Assembly (NCBI RefSeq): GCF_902459585.1
Contig: NZ_CABPSC010000007.1
Coordinates: forward strand, 62,001-126,000
Origin: Pandoraea nosoerga
GTDB lineage: Bacteria; Pseudomonadota; Gammaproteobacteria; Burkholderiales; Burkholderiaceae
Direction of reading: 5' to 3'
DNA: 64,000 nt
Made by a program: the position numbers and the translations under genes. Positions 40,180 to 48,700 of this stretch are shown here, piece after piece. How positions within the stretch are numbered: position 1 is the stretch's first letter; each line of letters opens with the position of its first letter. Under the pieces are notes generated by a model. That model was not told where the DNA came from. It ran no database searches and saw only the letters and a program-made list of their open reading frames with translations.

Positions 40180-41487
40180 ATGACCGTGCTGCCTCATCTG
40201 GCGGCTCGCCTGTTCGGCGTGCCGCTGGCGATCCATCGCCCGAAACTCGACGTCATCCTCTCCGTGCTCGGCGCACGCATCGGCCTCGCCGATCTCGCCG
40301 CGCCCGTGGGTTACACGCCAACGGCGCGCGCGCCCACGCCGGTCAGCGGCAAGGTCGCTGTCATCCCGATCCACGGCACGCTGGTGCGCCGCACCTCTGG
40401 CCTCGAAGCCGAGTCGGGCCTCGCCAGCTACGCCGGCATCGCCGCGCAACTGGACGCCGCGCTCGCCAGCCCCGAGGTCGCGGCCATCCTGCTCGACATC
40501 GATTCACCGGGCGGCGAGTCGGGCGGCGTGTTCGATCTGGCCGACCGCATCCGGGCGGCGTCGCAGCTGAAGCCGGTCTGGGCCGTGGCCAACGACATGG
40601 CATTCTCGGCCGCCTATGCGCTGGCGTCCGCCGCCACCCGCGTGTTCGTCGCGCGCACCGGTGGTGTCGGTTCGATTGGCGTCATTGCGATGCACGTCGA
40701 TCAGTCCGCCAAGGACGCCAAAGACGGCGTTCGCTACACCGCCGTGTTCGCGGGCGAGCGCAAGAACGACCTCAACCCGCACGAGCCGATTTCCGACGCC
40801 GCGCACGCGGTGCTCAAGGCCGAGGTGGATCGCGTCTACGAGCTGTTCGTCGAGACCGTCGCGCGCCATCGCGGCCTCGACGCGGGTGCCGTGCGCGCCA
40901 CCGAAGCCGGCCTGTTCTTCGGCCCGAATGCCGTCGCCACCGGACTGGCCGATGCCGTCGGAGGTTTCGACGACGCGCTCGCCCAGCTCACGCAATCGCT
41001 TTCCCCACTCCCGACTCTGGTGACTCCGGCCAGCCAAGCGGGCTTACGCGCCGCCGGGCCGTCCCAAGGCAAGCGCGCCCCCTCGGGGGGCAGCGAGCCG
41101 CAGGCGCAGCTTGGGGGCCATTTTCGCAACCACCCGATGGAGTCTTCCATGAATGAACGATCCGACCCCACTGCTCTTGATCGGCCTCTTGCTGATCCTG
41201 CTGGCAGTCCTCCTCAACCGTCCGCCGGCACCACGTTGAGTGTGCTTGAGGCCATCGAGATCGCACAGACCTGCACGCTCGCCGGTCGCGCCGACCTGAT
41301 CGCAGGCTTCCTCGAAACCAACACCGCGCCCGCCCAGGTGCGCAGCCGACTGCTCGCGGCGCAGGCCGAGGCCAGTCCCGAAATCGTCAGCCGCATCGCG
41401 CCCGATGCCGCGCGTCCTGCGGCCAGCAATCCGCTGATCGACGCGGCCAAGCAGCTCGCGGCGCAATCCACCAAGAAGGAGATCTGA
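40180..41487 (+). CDS. S49 head maturation protease with C-terminal scaffold extension
   Basis: A 435-residue ClpP/SppA-type protease (lambda gpC like). Catalytic Ser-Lys pair: DMAFSAAYALASAA (Ser about 143) and AGERKNDLNPHEP (Lys about 192). Residues about 65-275 form the protease; after a low-complexity link (about 285-320) that contains an in-frame palindromic repeat, a C-terminal part (about 325-435) looks like a scaffold, as in lambda gpC/Nu3. The ATG at 40180 follows GAAGGATT. It trims the prohead proteins before DNA fills the head. Confidence 0.92.
   Translation: MTVLPHLAARLFGVPLAIHRPKLDVILSVLGARIGLADLAAPVGYTPTARAPTPVSGKVAVIPIHGTLVRRTSGLEAESGLASYAGIAAQLDAALASPEVAAILLDIDSPGGESGGVFDLADRIRAASQLKPVWAVANDMAFSAAYALASAATRVFVARTGGVGSIGVIAMHVDQSAKDAKDGVRYTAVFAGERKNDLNPHEPISDAAHAVLKAEVDRVYELFVETVARHRGLDAGAVRATEAGLFFGPNAVATGLADAVGGFDDALAQLTQSLSPLPTLVTPASQAGLRAAGPSQGKRAPSGGSEPQAQLGGHFRNHPMESSMNERSDPTALDRPLADPAGSPPQPSAGTTLSVLEAIEIAQTCTLAGRADLIAGFLETNTAPAQVRSRLLAAQAEASPEIVSRIAPDAARPAASNPLIDAAKQLAAQSTKKEI
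41059..41119. repeat. REP-like palindromic repeat inside the protease gene
   Basis: CCCAAG (41063-41068) pairs with CTTGGG (41110-41115) around an inner hairpin GCCCCC-TCG-GGGGGC (41077-41091). The whole pattern (GTCCCAAGG ... CCCCCTCGGGGGG ... CAGCGAGCCG ... CTTGGGGGCC) resembles the palindromic intergenic repeats common in Comamonadaceae genomes. Here it is in frame in a coding region and encodes part of the linker. Confidence 0.65.
41149..41487 (+). CDS. nested scaffold protein, in-frame internal start (Nu3-like)
   Basis: An internal ATG at 41149 in the protease frame has its own GGAG ribosome site at 41139-41142, 6 bases upstream, and would make a 112-residue protein equal to the C-terminal part of the protease. 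Lambda makes its scaffold Nu3 the same way, from an in-frame start within gene C. The product is mainly helical (TTLSVLEAIEIAQTC...RSRLLAAQAEA), which suits a scaffold. This is inference from the ribosome site and gene order. Confidence 0.6.
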   Translation: MNERSDPTALDRPLADPAGSPPQPSAGTTLSVLEAIEIAQTCTLAGRADLIAGFLETNTAPAQVRSRLLAAQAEASPEIVSRIAPDAARPAASNPLIDAAKQLAAQSTKKEI

Positions 41488-41488
41488 A

Positions 41489-41866
41489 ATGTCCGTTCTC
41501 GCCGAACCGCTGAATCTGGGCGACCTGCTCAAGTTTGAGGCGCCCAACCTCTACTCGCGCGACCGCGTCACGGTCGCCTCCGGCCAGAACCTGCCGCTGG
41601 GCGCGGTCATCGGCATCGTCACCGCCACCGGAAAAGTCACACGGATCGACCCGTCCGCCACCGACGGCACGCAGGTCGCCGCCGGCGTGCTGCTGCAAGC
41701 TTGCGACGCGACGCTCGCCGACCGCGACGACGGCCTGATCGTCGCGCGCCACGCCATTGTCGCCGACCACGCGCTCGTGTGGCCCGCGGCCATCACCAAC
41801 GCCGAAAAACTCAGCGTCGTGGCGCAGCTCAAGGCGCTGGGCGTGCTCGTCCGTCAAGGAGCCTGA
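41489..41866 (+). CDS. head decoration protein (gpD-like)
   Basis: A 125-residue protein with the head-decoration (lambda D) pattern: MSVLAEPLNLGDLLKFEAPNLYSRDRVTV and a beta-rich body including LGAVIGIVTATGKVTRIDPSATDGTQVAAGVLLQ. It starts 1 bp after the protease stop and stabilises the expanded capsid. The order protease, decoration protein, capsid matches lambda. Confidence 0.9.
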   Translation: MSVLAEPLNLGDLLKFEAPNLYSRDRVTVASGQNLPLGAVIGIVTATGKVTRIDPSATDGTQVAAGVLLQACDATLADRDDGLIVARHAIVADHALVWPAAITNAEKLSVVAQLKALGVLVRQGA

Positions 41867-41868
41867 CC

Positions 41869-42870
41869 ATGAATAACCCCTTCAGCAATCCCGCATTCTC
41901 GATGGCCGCGCTGACCGCCGCCATCAACATCCTGCCCAACCGCTACGGGCGCCTGGAAGAACTGAACCTGATGCCACCCAAGCCGGTGCGCCAGCGCCAG
42001 ATCGTCGTCGAGGAAATGAACGGCGTGCTCAACCTGCTGCCCACGCTGCCGCCGGGTTCGCCCGGCACGGTCGGCGTGCGCGGCAAGCGCAAGCTGCGCT
42101 CCTTCGTCGTGCCGCACATCCCGCACGACGACGTGGTGCTGCCCGAGGAGGTGCAAGGCATCCGCGCCTTCGGTTCGGAAACCGAAACCGAGACGGTCGC
42201 GGGCGTGGTCGCGCGCCATCTGGAGACGATGCGCAACAAGCACGCGATCACGCTGGAGCACCTGCGTGTCGGCGCGCTCAAGGGCGTGATCCTCGACGCG
42301 GACGGCTCGGTGCTCTACGACCTGTTCGATGCCTTCGAGATCGCGCAGCAGACGGTGTCCTTCGAGCTAGGCACGGCGGGCACCAACGTCAAAGCCAAGT
42401 GCGGCACGGTGCTGGCGACCATCGAGGAAAACCTCAAGGGCGAGTTCATGAACGGCGTCCACTGCCTGTGCTCGCCGGAGTTCTTCGCCGCGCTCACCGG
42501 CCACGCCAAGGTCGAGAAGGCGTTCGAGAACTGGCAGAACGGAGCCATCCTCATCAACGACATCCGTCGCGGCTTCACCTACGGCGGCATCACCTTCGAG
42601 GAGTACCGGGGCCAGGCTACGGACGCCAGCGGCACCGCGCGCCGCTTCATCGCCGCCGGTGAGGCGCACGCCTTTCCGCTGGGCACCATCGACACCTTCG
42701 GCACCTACTTCGCGCCGGCGGACTTCAACGAGACCGTCAACACGGTCGGCCAGCCACTGTATGCCAAGCAGGAGCCGCGCAAGTTCGACCGGGGCACGGA
42801 CCTGCACACCCAGTCGAACCCGCTGCCCATGTGCCACCGCCCGGGCGTGCTGGTGAAGCTGACCGTCTAA
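41869..42870 (+). CDS. major capsid protein (gpE-like)
   Basis: A 333-residue HK97-fold capsid protein of the lambda E family. N-terminal sequence NPFSNPAFSMAALTAAINILPNRYGRL and the central HIPHDDVVLPEEVQGIRAFGSE region are typical for the family, as is the late PADFNETVNTVGQPLYAKQEP. The ATG at 41869 lies 2 bp after the decoration stop. Forms the icosahedral shell. Its stop overlaps the next start (TAATG). Confidence 0.93.
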   Translation: MNNPFSNPAFSMAALTAAINILPNRYGRLEELNLMPPKPVRQRQIVVEEMNGVLNLLPTLPPGSPGTVGVRGKRKLRSFVVPHIPHDDVVLPEEVQGIRAFGSETETETVAGVVARHLETMRNKHAITLEHLRVGALKGVILDADGSVLYDLFDAFEIAQQTVSFELGTAGTNVKAKCGTVLATIEENLKGEFMNGVHCLCSPEFFAALTGHAKVEKAFENWQNGAILINDIRRGFTYGGITFEEYRGQATDASGTARRFIAAGEAHAFPLGTIDTFGTYFAPADFNETVNTVGQPLYAKQEPRKFDRGTDLHTQSNPLPMCHRPGVLVKLTV

Positions 42871-43154
42871 TGGTGCGCGTCGAGGAGCTGTACGCGGCGG
42901 CCGCGGACGCGGGGCTGCTGGTGGATGCAGAGGTCGGCGGGCAGATCGTCATGGTGGACTTCCTTGCCCCGGACGAGACCGTGCTCGATGGCCTCGCGCT
43001 CTCCACCGACTACACGATGCGCTTCCTCGCCTCGGCTCTGCCCGATCTGGCCGTGGGCCAGGTCGTGAGCATCGGTGGCACGAGCTACCGCGTGCGCGAC
43101 GTGCGGGCCATCGGTGATGGCAGCGAGCGGCGTGCCGATCTCACCCGCATTTGA
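42870..43154 (+). CDS. head-tail joining protein (gpFII-like)
   Basis: A 94-residue protein at the place of lambda FII. The sequence ELYAAAADAGLLVDAEVGG then VLDGLALSTDYTMRFLASALPDLAVGQVVSIGGTSYRVRDVRAIGDGSERRADL has the beta-rich C-terminus of FII-type proteins. The start overlaps the capsid stop by one base. Joins the head connector to the tail. Confidence 0.82.
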   Translation: MVRVEELYAAAADAGLLVDAEVGGQIVMVDFLAPDETVLDGLALSTDYTMRFLASALPDLAVGQVVSIGGTSYRVRDVRAIGDGSERRADLTRI

Positions 43155-43165
43155 GGACTCTGCCT

Positions 43166-43591
43166 ATGAACTCCATCCGTGAGCGCATCTTGCGGGAGGT
43201 CGTGGCCCGTCTGTCGGCCGCTGTCGCACCCGTTCCAGTGCTGCGACAACCGGCCGTGCCGGTCACCCGCGACGCGAGCCCCGCGCTGCTGCTCTTCGCC
43301 GAGAGCGACCGCATCACCGGCTACGCCAACCACCTCGTCGACCGGGTGCTGACGCTGCGCCTCACCGTGGTGGCGCGCGGCGATGACGCGTTCGACCAGG
43401 CCGACCGGGCGATGGTAGACGCCCACTCGGCGCTGATGCCTGACGCGACCCTCGGCGGCCTCGCGCTCCTGCTGCACGAGGTCGATGCCGAGTGGGATGC
43501 CGAGGATGCCGACGCTGGCGCCGTCGCGCTGCCGGCCCGCTACGAGATCCGCTACCGCACCCATGCCATGGACCTGACCCAGAAAGGATGA
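43166..43591 (+). CDS. minor tail / tail completion protein
   Basis: A 141-residue protein with NSIRERILREVVARLSAAVAP at its N-terminus, then a mixed alpha/beta body (RVLTLRLTVVARGDDAFDQADRAMVDAHSALM). The pattern and place correspond to tail completion proteins such as gpU or gpZ in lambda. ATG 43166 follows TGAGGAC. It caps the tail tube at the head-proximal end; this is by analogy of position. Confidence 0.75.
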   Translation: MNSIRERILREVVARLSAAVAPVPVLRQPAVPVTRDASPALLLFAESDRITGYANHLVDRVLTLRLTVVARGDDAFDQADRAMVDAHSALMPDATLGGLALLLHEVDAEWDAEDADAGAVALPARYEIRYRTHAMDLTQKG

Positions 43592-43597
43592 CTTGCC

Positions 43598-43777
43598 ATG
43601 ACCGTTGAACTCATCAAACCCCACACCCATGCCGGCGTGCAGTGCGTCCCCGGCACGCGCCTCGACGTCGACGAGGCCACCGCACGCTGGCTGATCGAAC
43701 GCGGCGTCGCCAAACCTACCGAGGCGCCCGATGAGCCGGGCGTCAAACCGCAATTCACCGCACGCAAGGGAGACTGA
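43598..43777 (+). CDS. small phage protein, DUF7210-like
   Basis: A 59-residue acidic protein (MTVELIKPHTHAGVQC..., then ATARWLIERGVAKPT). I recognise the VELIKPHTHAG..GA.LDLDEA.A.WLI..GVA pattern of DUF7210, a short protein found between tail completion and tail tube genes in many phages. A GAAAGGATG site precedes the ATG. It starts 6 bp after the previous stop and ends 2 bp before the tail tube gene. Role unknown. Confidence 0.78.
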   Translation: MTVELIKPHTHAGVQCVPGTRLDVDEATARWLIERGVAKPTEAPDEPGVKPQFTARKGD

Positions 43778-43779
43778 CC

Positions 43780-44532
43780 ATGCCGTATTTCTCTGGACAA
43801 GGCCGTGTCTACATCGGCGCCCGCGACGCTGCCGGCAACCCGCAAGGGCTGAGTTTTGTCGGCAACGTGCCCGAGCTCAAGGTCTCGCTGTCGGTGGAAA
43901 CGCTGGAACATCAGGAATCGACCAGCGGACAACGCCTGACCGACCTGCAGCTGATCAAGACCAAGAAGGGCGAATTCGCCTGCACGCTGGAAGAGCTGAT
44001 CGCGGTGAATCTGGGCCTGGCGCTCTACGGCACGACCATCGAACAGGTCAGCGGCACGGTGACGGCCGAGGCACTGCCCAACCCGGTCACGGCAGGAAGC
44101 CTGTACCTGCTCGCCAAGCAGAACGTCTCCTCTGTGGTGGTCAAGGACGCCTCGGGCACGCCCAAGACGCTGCCCGCCGCCCAGTACAGCCTCAATGCGA
44201 AGCACGGATCGCTGGTCATCAACGACAAGACGACGGGCGGCCCCTACGTGGAGCCGTTCAAGGTCGACTACGCCTATGGAACCGCGCAATCCACCGCGTT
44301 GTTCACGCAGCCGCTGCCGGAGCGCTGGGTGCGTTTCGAAGGCCTGAACATCGCCGACAGCAACCGCGAGGTGGTGATCGACCTGTACCGCGTGGCGATC
44401 AACCCGGCCAAGGAACTGTCGGTGATCACCGACGAACTGCTGAAGTTCGAGCTTTCCGGACAGGTGCTGGCGGACACGCTCAAGCCCGCTGCCGGCGACC
44501 TCGGTCAGTTCGGCCGCATCGTGCTGCTGTGA
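43780..44532 (+). CDS. phage tail tube protein
   Basis: A 250-residue structural protein with features of major tail proteins: an N-terminal GQGRVYIGARDAAGNPQG, beta-rich body and a final ELSVITDELLKFELSGQVLADTLKP. It stacks into the tail tube around the tape measure. It lies at the place of lambda V, before the chaperone pair and tape measure genes. Length is usual for siphophage tube proteins. Confidence 0.88.
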   Translation: MPYFSGQGRVYIGARDAAGNPQGLSFVGNVPELKVSLSVETLEHQESTSGQRLTDLQLIKTKKGEFACTLEELIAVNLGLALYGTTIEQVSGTVTAEALPNPVTAGSLYLLAKQNVSSVVVKDASGTPKTLPAAQYSLNAKHGSLVINDKTTGGPYVEPFKVDYAYGTAQSTALFTQPLPERWVRFEGLNIADSNREVVIDLYRVAINPAKELSVITDELLKFELSGQVLADTLKPAAGDLGQFGRIVLL

Positions 44533-44542
44533 GGAGTACACG

Positions 44543-44932
44543 ATGACCACCTCTGACCTGGATGTTCTCGTCCCGCAAACCCAATCCCTGGAGATCGCCG
44601 GGCAGCGCCTGACGATCAGCCCGCTGGTAATCGGCGAGCTGCCCGCGATGCTCAAGGCCGTGCGGCCCTTTGCCGAGCAGCTGACCGGCGAGCCGGACTG
44701 GCTGGCTTTGCTCTGTGAACACGGCGATTCCTTGCTCACCGCTCTGGCGTTGGCCAGCCGACGCCCGCGTGAATGGGTGGACGCGCTGGCGCTCGACGAC
44801 GCGATCACGCTCGCCGCCACGGTGTTCGAGGTGAACGCGGATTTTTTCGTGCACCGGGTCGCGCCGAAGGTCAGCACGCTCGCGCAGTCTCTGAGCGGAC
44901 GGTTGGCTGGAGCGACGCCATCGCCCGCCTGA
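44543..44932 (+). CDS. tail assembly chaperone, short form (gpG-like)
   Basis: A 129-residue acidic, helical protein at the lambda G position between tail tube and tape measure genes. It chaperones the tape measure protein. At codons 100-102 the frame holds T TTT TTC, a slippery heptamer, and the reading frame -1 to it stays open to 45144. Most ribosomes would make this short form. AGGAGTACACG precedes the ATG. Confidence 0.85.
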   Translation: MTTSDLDVLVPQTQSLEIAGQRLTISPLVIGELPAMLKAVRPFAEQLTGEPDWLALLCEHGDSLLTALALASRRPREWVDALALDDAITLAATVFEVNADFFVHRVAPKVSTLAQSLSGRLAGATPSPA

Positions 44933-45144
44933 TCCGCAGTGGCCACCGCTACCCGGACATCCTCGGCTACACGCTGGGCCAGCTGAACGCGTTTCTGGCC
45001 GCCGACAGCCGTCTCGAGCGCGAACGGCTCTCCACCCAGCTCGCGGTCATGACCACCGCCGCCCAGGGCAACCGCGAAGGCATCCGTCAGCTCCAGGCCG
45101 AACTCCAACAGGGAATGCGCGATGAAGATCGATCTGGTCGCTGA
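44543..45144 (+). CDS. tail assembly chaperone, -1 frameshift fusion (gpGT-like)
   Basis: Translation of 44543-44848, a -1 slip on T TTT TTC, and reading of 44848-45144 gives about 200 residues: 102 from the zero frame and 98 from the -1 frame. The -1 part contains WSDAIARLIRSGHRYPDILGYTLGQLNAFLAA, a conserved-looking segment that has no good start codon of its own nearby (the first in frame is an unlikely ATG at 44773). Fusion of G and T by -1 slippage is normal in siphophages. The fusion joins two domains that together hold the tape measure. Confidence 0.68.
44842..44848 (+). promoter_or_regulatory. -1 ribosomal frameshift slippery site (T TTT TTC)
   Basis: The heptamer TTTTTTC fits the X XXY YYZ rule in the zero frame (GAT TTT TTC). 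A GC-rich stretch follows that could form a stimulatory hairpin. See the chaperone entries. Confidence 0.6.
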
Positions 45145-45769
45145 GGGCTTGCTGGATCGTCGTCGCTTCAACGCCTGGCAAACCGATACCCACAAAACGA
45201 TCCACACCGCCGTCGCCCGCGCGATGCGGGATTCCGGCAAAGAGATGGCCGAGCGGGTGCGGGGCGAAATGCGCGCCAGCTTCAAGGTTGCAAGTCCCAA
45301 GTTCCTCCGGTCGATGCACGCCAAGGTGTTCGACCGTAAAGCCACGGAATTTCCGGCGCTCTACATCGGCTCGAAGGTGTCCTGGCTGGGCCTGCACGAA
45401 CAGGGAGGAACGATTCGGGGGCGGATGCTGATCCCGCTGCTGCCGCAACACCGGCGTATCGGACGCAAGGCGTTTGCCCGGGTGATCGATGCGCTGATGC
45501 GATCCGGCAATGCCTGGTTCGTCGAAAAGAACGGCCAGCAGATCCTAATGGCCGAGAACATCGGCGAGAACGCCCGGCCGCTGGCGCGCTTCCGCAGCGC
45601 CGAGCGGGAGCGCACCGGCGCCAAGCGCATCAAGCGTGGCCAGGAGATTCCTGTCGCCATGCTGGTGCGGCGCGTGACCCTCAAGAAACGTTTCGACCTT
45701 ACCCGTTCGGTGCGGGTCGATCTTCCCCGCCTGACGGCGGCCATCAGCAAGGCAATGTCGAAGGTTTGA
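45122..45769 (+). CDS. DUF6441-like tail protein
   Basis: A 215-residue basic protein with MKIDLVAEGLLDRRRFNAWQTDTHKTIHTAVARAMRDSG and RSMHAKVFDRKATEFPALYIGSKVSWLGLHEQGGTIRG, the usual DUF6441 pattern. Very Arg/Lys-rich. It overlaps the end of the -1 chaperone frame by 23 bp and stops 3 bp before the tape measure gene. Found in many siphophages between chaperone and tape measure; exact role unknown. Confidence 0.82.
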   Translation: MKIDLVAEGLLDRRRFNAWQTDTHKTIHTAVARAMRDSGKEMAERVRGEMRASFKVASPKFLRSMHAKVFDRKATEFPALYIGSKVSWLGLHEQGGTIRGRMLIPLLPQHRRIGRKAFARVIDALMRSGNAWFVEKNGQQILMAENIGENARPLARFRSAERERTGAKRIKRGQEIPVAMLVRRVTLKKRFDLTRSVRVDLPRLTAAISKAMSKV

Positions 45770-45772
45770 GCA

Positions 45773-48700
45773 ATGGCGAATAATCGCGCGCAGATCCTCA
45801 TCACCGCCGTCGATGAGACGCGACGCGCCTTCCAGTCCGTCCAGGGCAGCCTCTCGCGCCTGCGCAGCGAAGCAGGCCAGGTGGGAGAAGTCCTGTCCCG
45901 CATCGGCGGTGCCATCGGTGTGGGACTGGGTGTGCGCGAACTGGTCGAGGTCGCCGACCAGTACAAGAACCTGCAGGCGCGCCTGCGGCTCGCGGTCACC
46001 TCCCAGGAGGAGTTCAACCGCGCCGACGCGGCGTTGTTCGAGATCGCGCAGCGCAACCGCGCACCGCTCGCCGAAACCGTCACGCTCTACGCGCGGCTGG
46101 CGCCCTCGGTGCAGGCGCTGGGGCGTTCGCAGGCGGACGTGCTGGCGGCGACCGATGCCATCGGACAGGCCGTATCGCTCTCCGGCGCCTCCAGCGAGGC
46201 CGCGGCCGGGGCGCTGTTGCAGTTGGGCCAGGCCTTCGCCTCGGGACAACTGCGCGGCGAGGAATTCAATTCGGTCATCGAGCAGACACCGCGTCTGGCG
46301 CAGGCCATCGCCGATGGCATGGGCGTGCCGCTCGGCTCGCTGCGGGCCCTGGCGCAGGAAGGAAAGATCACGTCCAAGGCCGTGCTCGACGCCTTGCTCA
46401 AGCAGCGTGGCCGGCTCGCCGAGGAGTACGGCAGCCTGCCCGATACGGTGTCGGGTGCGCTCACCCGTCTCAAGAACGCCTTTCTGCGCGCCTTCGGCGA
46501 GCGCGACGCGAGCTCCGGCCTGACCGCAGGTCTGGCGCAGGCGATCCAACTCGTCGCCCAGCATCTCGAACTGCTGATCGATCTGGCGGGGGTCGTTCTG
46601 GTTACCGCCTTCGGCCGGATGGCGGGCGCCTTTGCCACCAGCATCGCCGCCGCCCGAGCGGAAGCGGCGGCGCGGCGTGCCAACCTGCGCACGCTGGAAG
46701 CCGAGGCGCTGGCACGGGTCCGCCTCGCCGATGCGGCCTTGGCCCAGGCGCGGGCGCAAGGCCTCGCCACCAGCGCACTGGTCGTCGATGCGGCAAAGGC
46801 CCGGCTGCAAGCCACCGCCGCCACCGGTGCCGTGACTCAGGCGGTGGCCTCCACGTCGCTGCTCGGTCGCGCGGCGGGTTTGTTGCGCGGGGTGCTGGCA
46901 CTCCTGGGCGGCCCCATCGGCGTGATCGTGACCACGGTGACGCTTTTGGCCGGGGCCCTCTATTCGGCGCGCAACGCCGTGGTCGAGTTCGGCGGCAAGA
47001 CCGCTTCGATCAAACAGATCATCAGCGCCACCTGGGACCTGGTGGTCGAGAAGGTCGGCGACGTCGTCAGCGCCCTGGGGCGGCTGGTCGGCGCCAACAA
47101 TCTGAGCTGGGCGCGCGTCCGCGAGGTGATGGTCGATGCGCTCCGAGCCATCGGATCTGCCATTCGAACGATGGTCAATGTCGTCATCGGCGCCTTCAAC
47201 GCGGTCGGCAGCGTCGTCGGCGTCACGGCTGCCTTCATGGTCGAGCGCTTTCGCAATGCCTTCTCCGACATCGGGGAACTGGCTAAGGCCTTGGGCCAGG
47301 ACGTGGCAGCGGCCTTCAGCGGCGACTTCTCGATGCAGTCGCTGCGCGCCGCGCTCGGCCGCCAGCTCGGCGAGGTACGAGATTTCGGGCAGGAACTGGC
47401 GGGGGCCGTGCGCGATGCCGTGACGCGCGACTACGTCGGGGAGGTCGCACAGGCCATTGCCGGCCGCATCCGCTCCTCCGATAAGAACCAGCCTGGCGTA
47501 TTCGGCCGTCCACAACCACCCGCCAAGCCGACACCCGACAAGGGGGTCGAGGCGGCCAAGCTCGAACTCGTGCAGGCGCAGGCCGAGGCCGAATTCAAGA
47601 TCCTCAAGGATGCGCTGGATCGCCAGGCGCGCGAACTGGACGCGGCGCTCGAAGACCGGCTGATTTCGCTGAAAGACTACTACGCGGCCAAGACCCGGAT
47701 CGAGCAGCAGGAGATCGATGCGGAAATCCGGCGCGTGCAGGTGTCGCTCTCGCAGCAGCAGCGGCTGGAAAAGACGGGCAAGGACGAGCCCGCACGCATC
47801 AAAGCGAAAGGAGAAGTCGCAAAGCTCGAGAGCGAGTTGACCGTCCTCAACCACAAGCGCGCGGACGTCGAGGTCGCCAATGCCCGCAAAGCCGTCCAGG
47901 CCGAGCGCGAGTTGCGCGAGGAGCTCGCCAAGGTGCGCGACGAACTGCTCGATCTCACGGGTGCGGCGACCAGCCAGGACCGGCGCGCAGCCATCGAGCG
48001 GCAGTACCAGCCCCTGATCGAGCGGCTCCGTGCCGAGGGCGACACCGAAGGGGCGGCCACCGTCGGTCGGCTGATCGACGTCAAAGCATCGGCCGCCGAC
48101 CTCGCCGAGTACGAGCGCCAGTTCAACGACACGCTCGCGCGGATGCGTGCGTCTGAAGAGTCGATCAATCTGCAGCGTCAGTCCGGGCTCCTCACGGAAT
48201 CCCAGGCCCGCCAGCAGATCCTTGCGCTGCACCGGCAGACCGGCCAATCGCTCGATGCTCTGCTGCCGCAGTTGGAGGCTACCGCCACAGCCATTGGCCC
48301 GGACGCCGTCGCCCGGGTGCAAGCGTGGAAGAACGAGATCGCGCAGGTGAAGTTGGTCGTCGACGACGTGGCGGTGGCCATCGACGGCGCGGTGCAGGAT
48401 GGTTTCGCGCAACTGTTCCAGGACATCGGCAGCGGCGCCAAGTCGGCCAAGGACGCATTCGCGGATTTCGGGCGATCCGTGCTGCAGACGATCAACCGCA
48501 TCGCCTCGCAGAAACTGGCCGAAGCCTTGTTCGGCAGCCTGATGGGCGGTGGCACGGCAGGCAGTGCCGGAGGCTTGGGCGCGTTGATCTCGTCGTTCTT
48601 CGGCTTTGCCTCCGGGGGCTACGTGACCGGTCCTGGCACATCGACCAGCGACTCCATCCCGGCGCGCCTCTCCCACGGCGAGTACGTGGTCAATGCCCAC

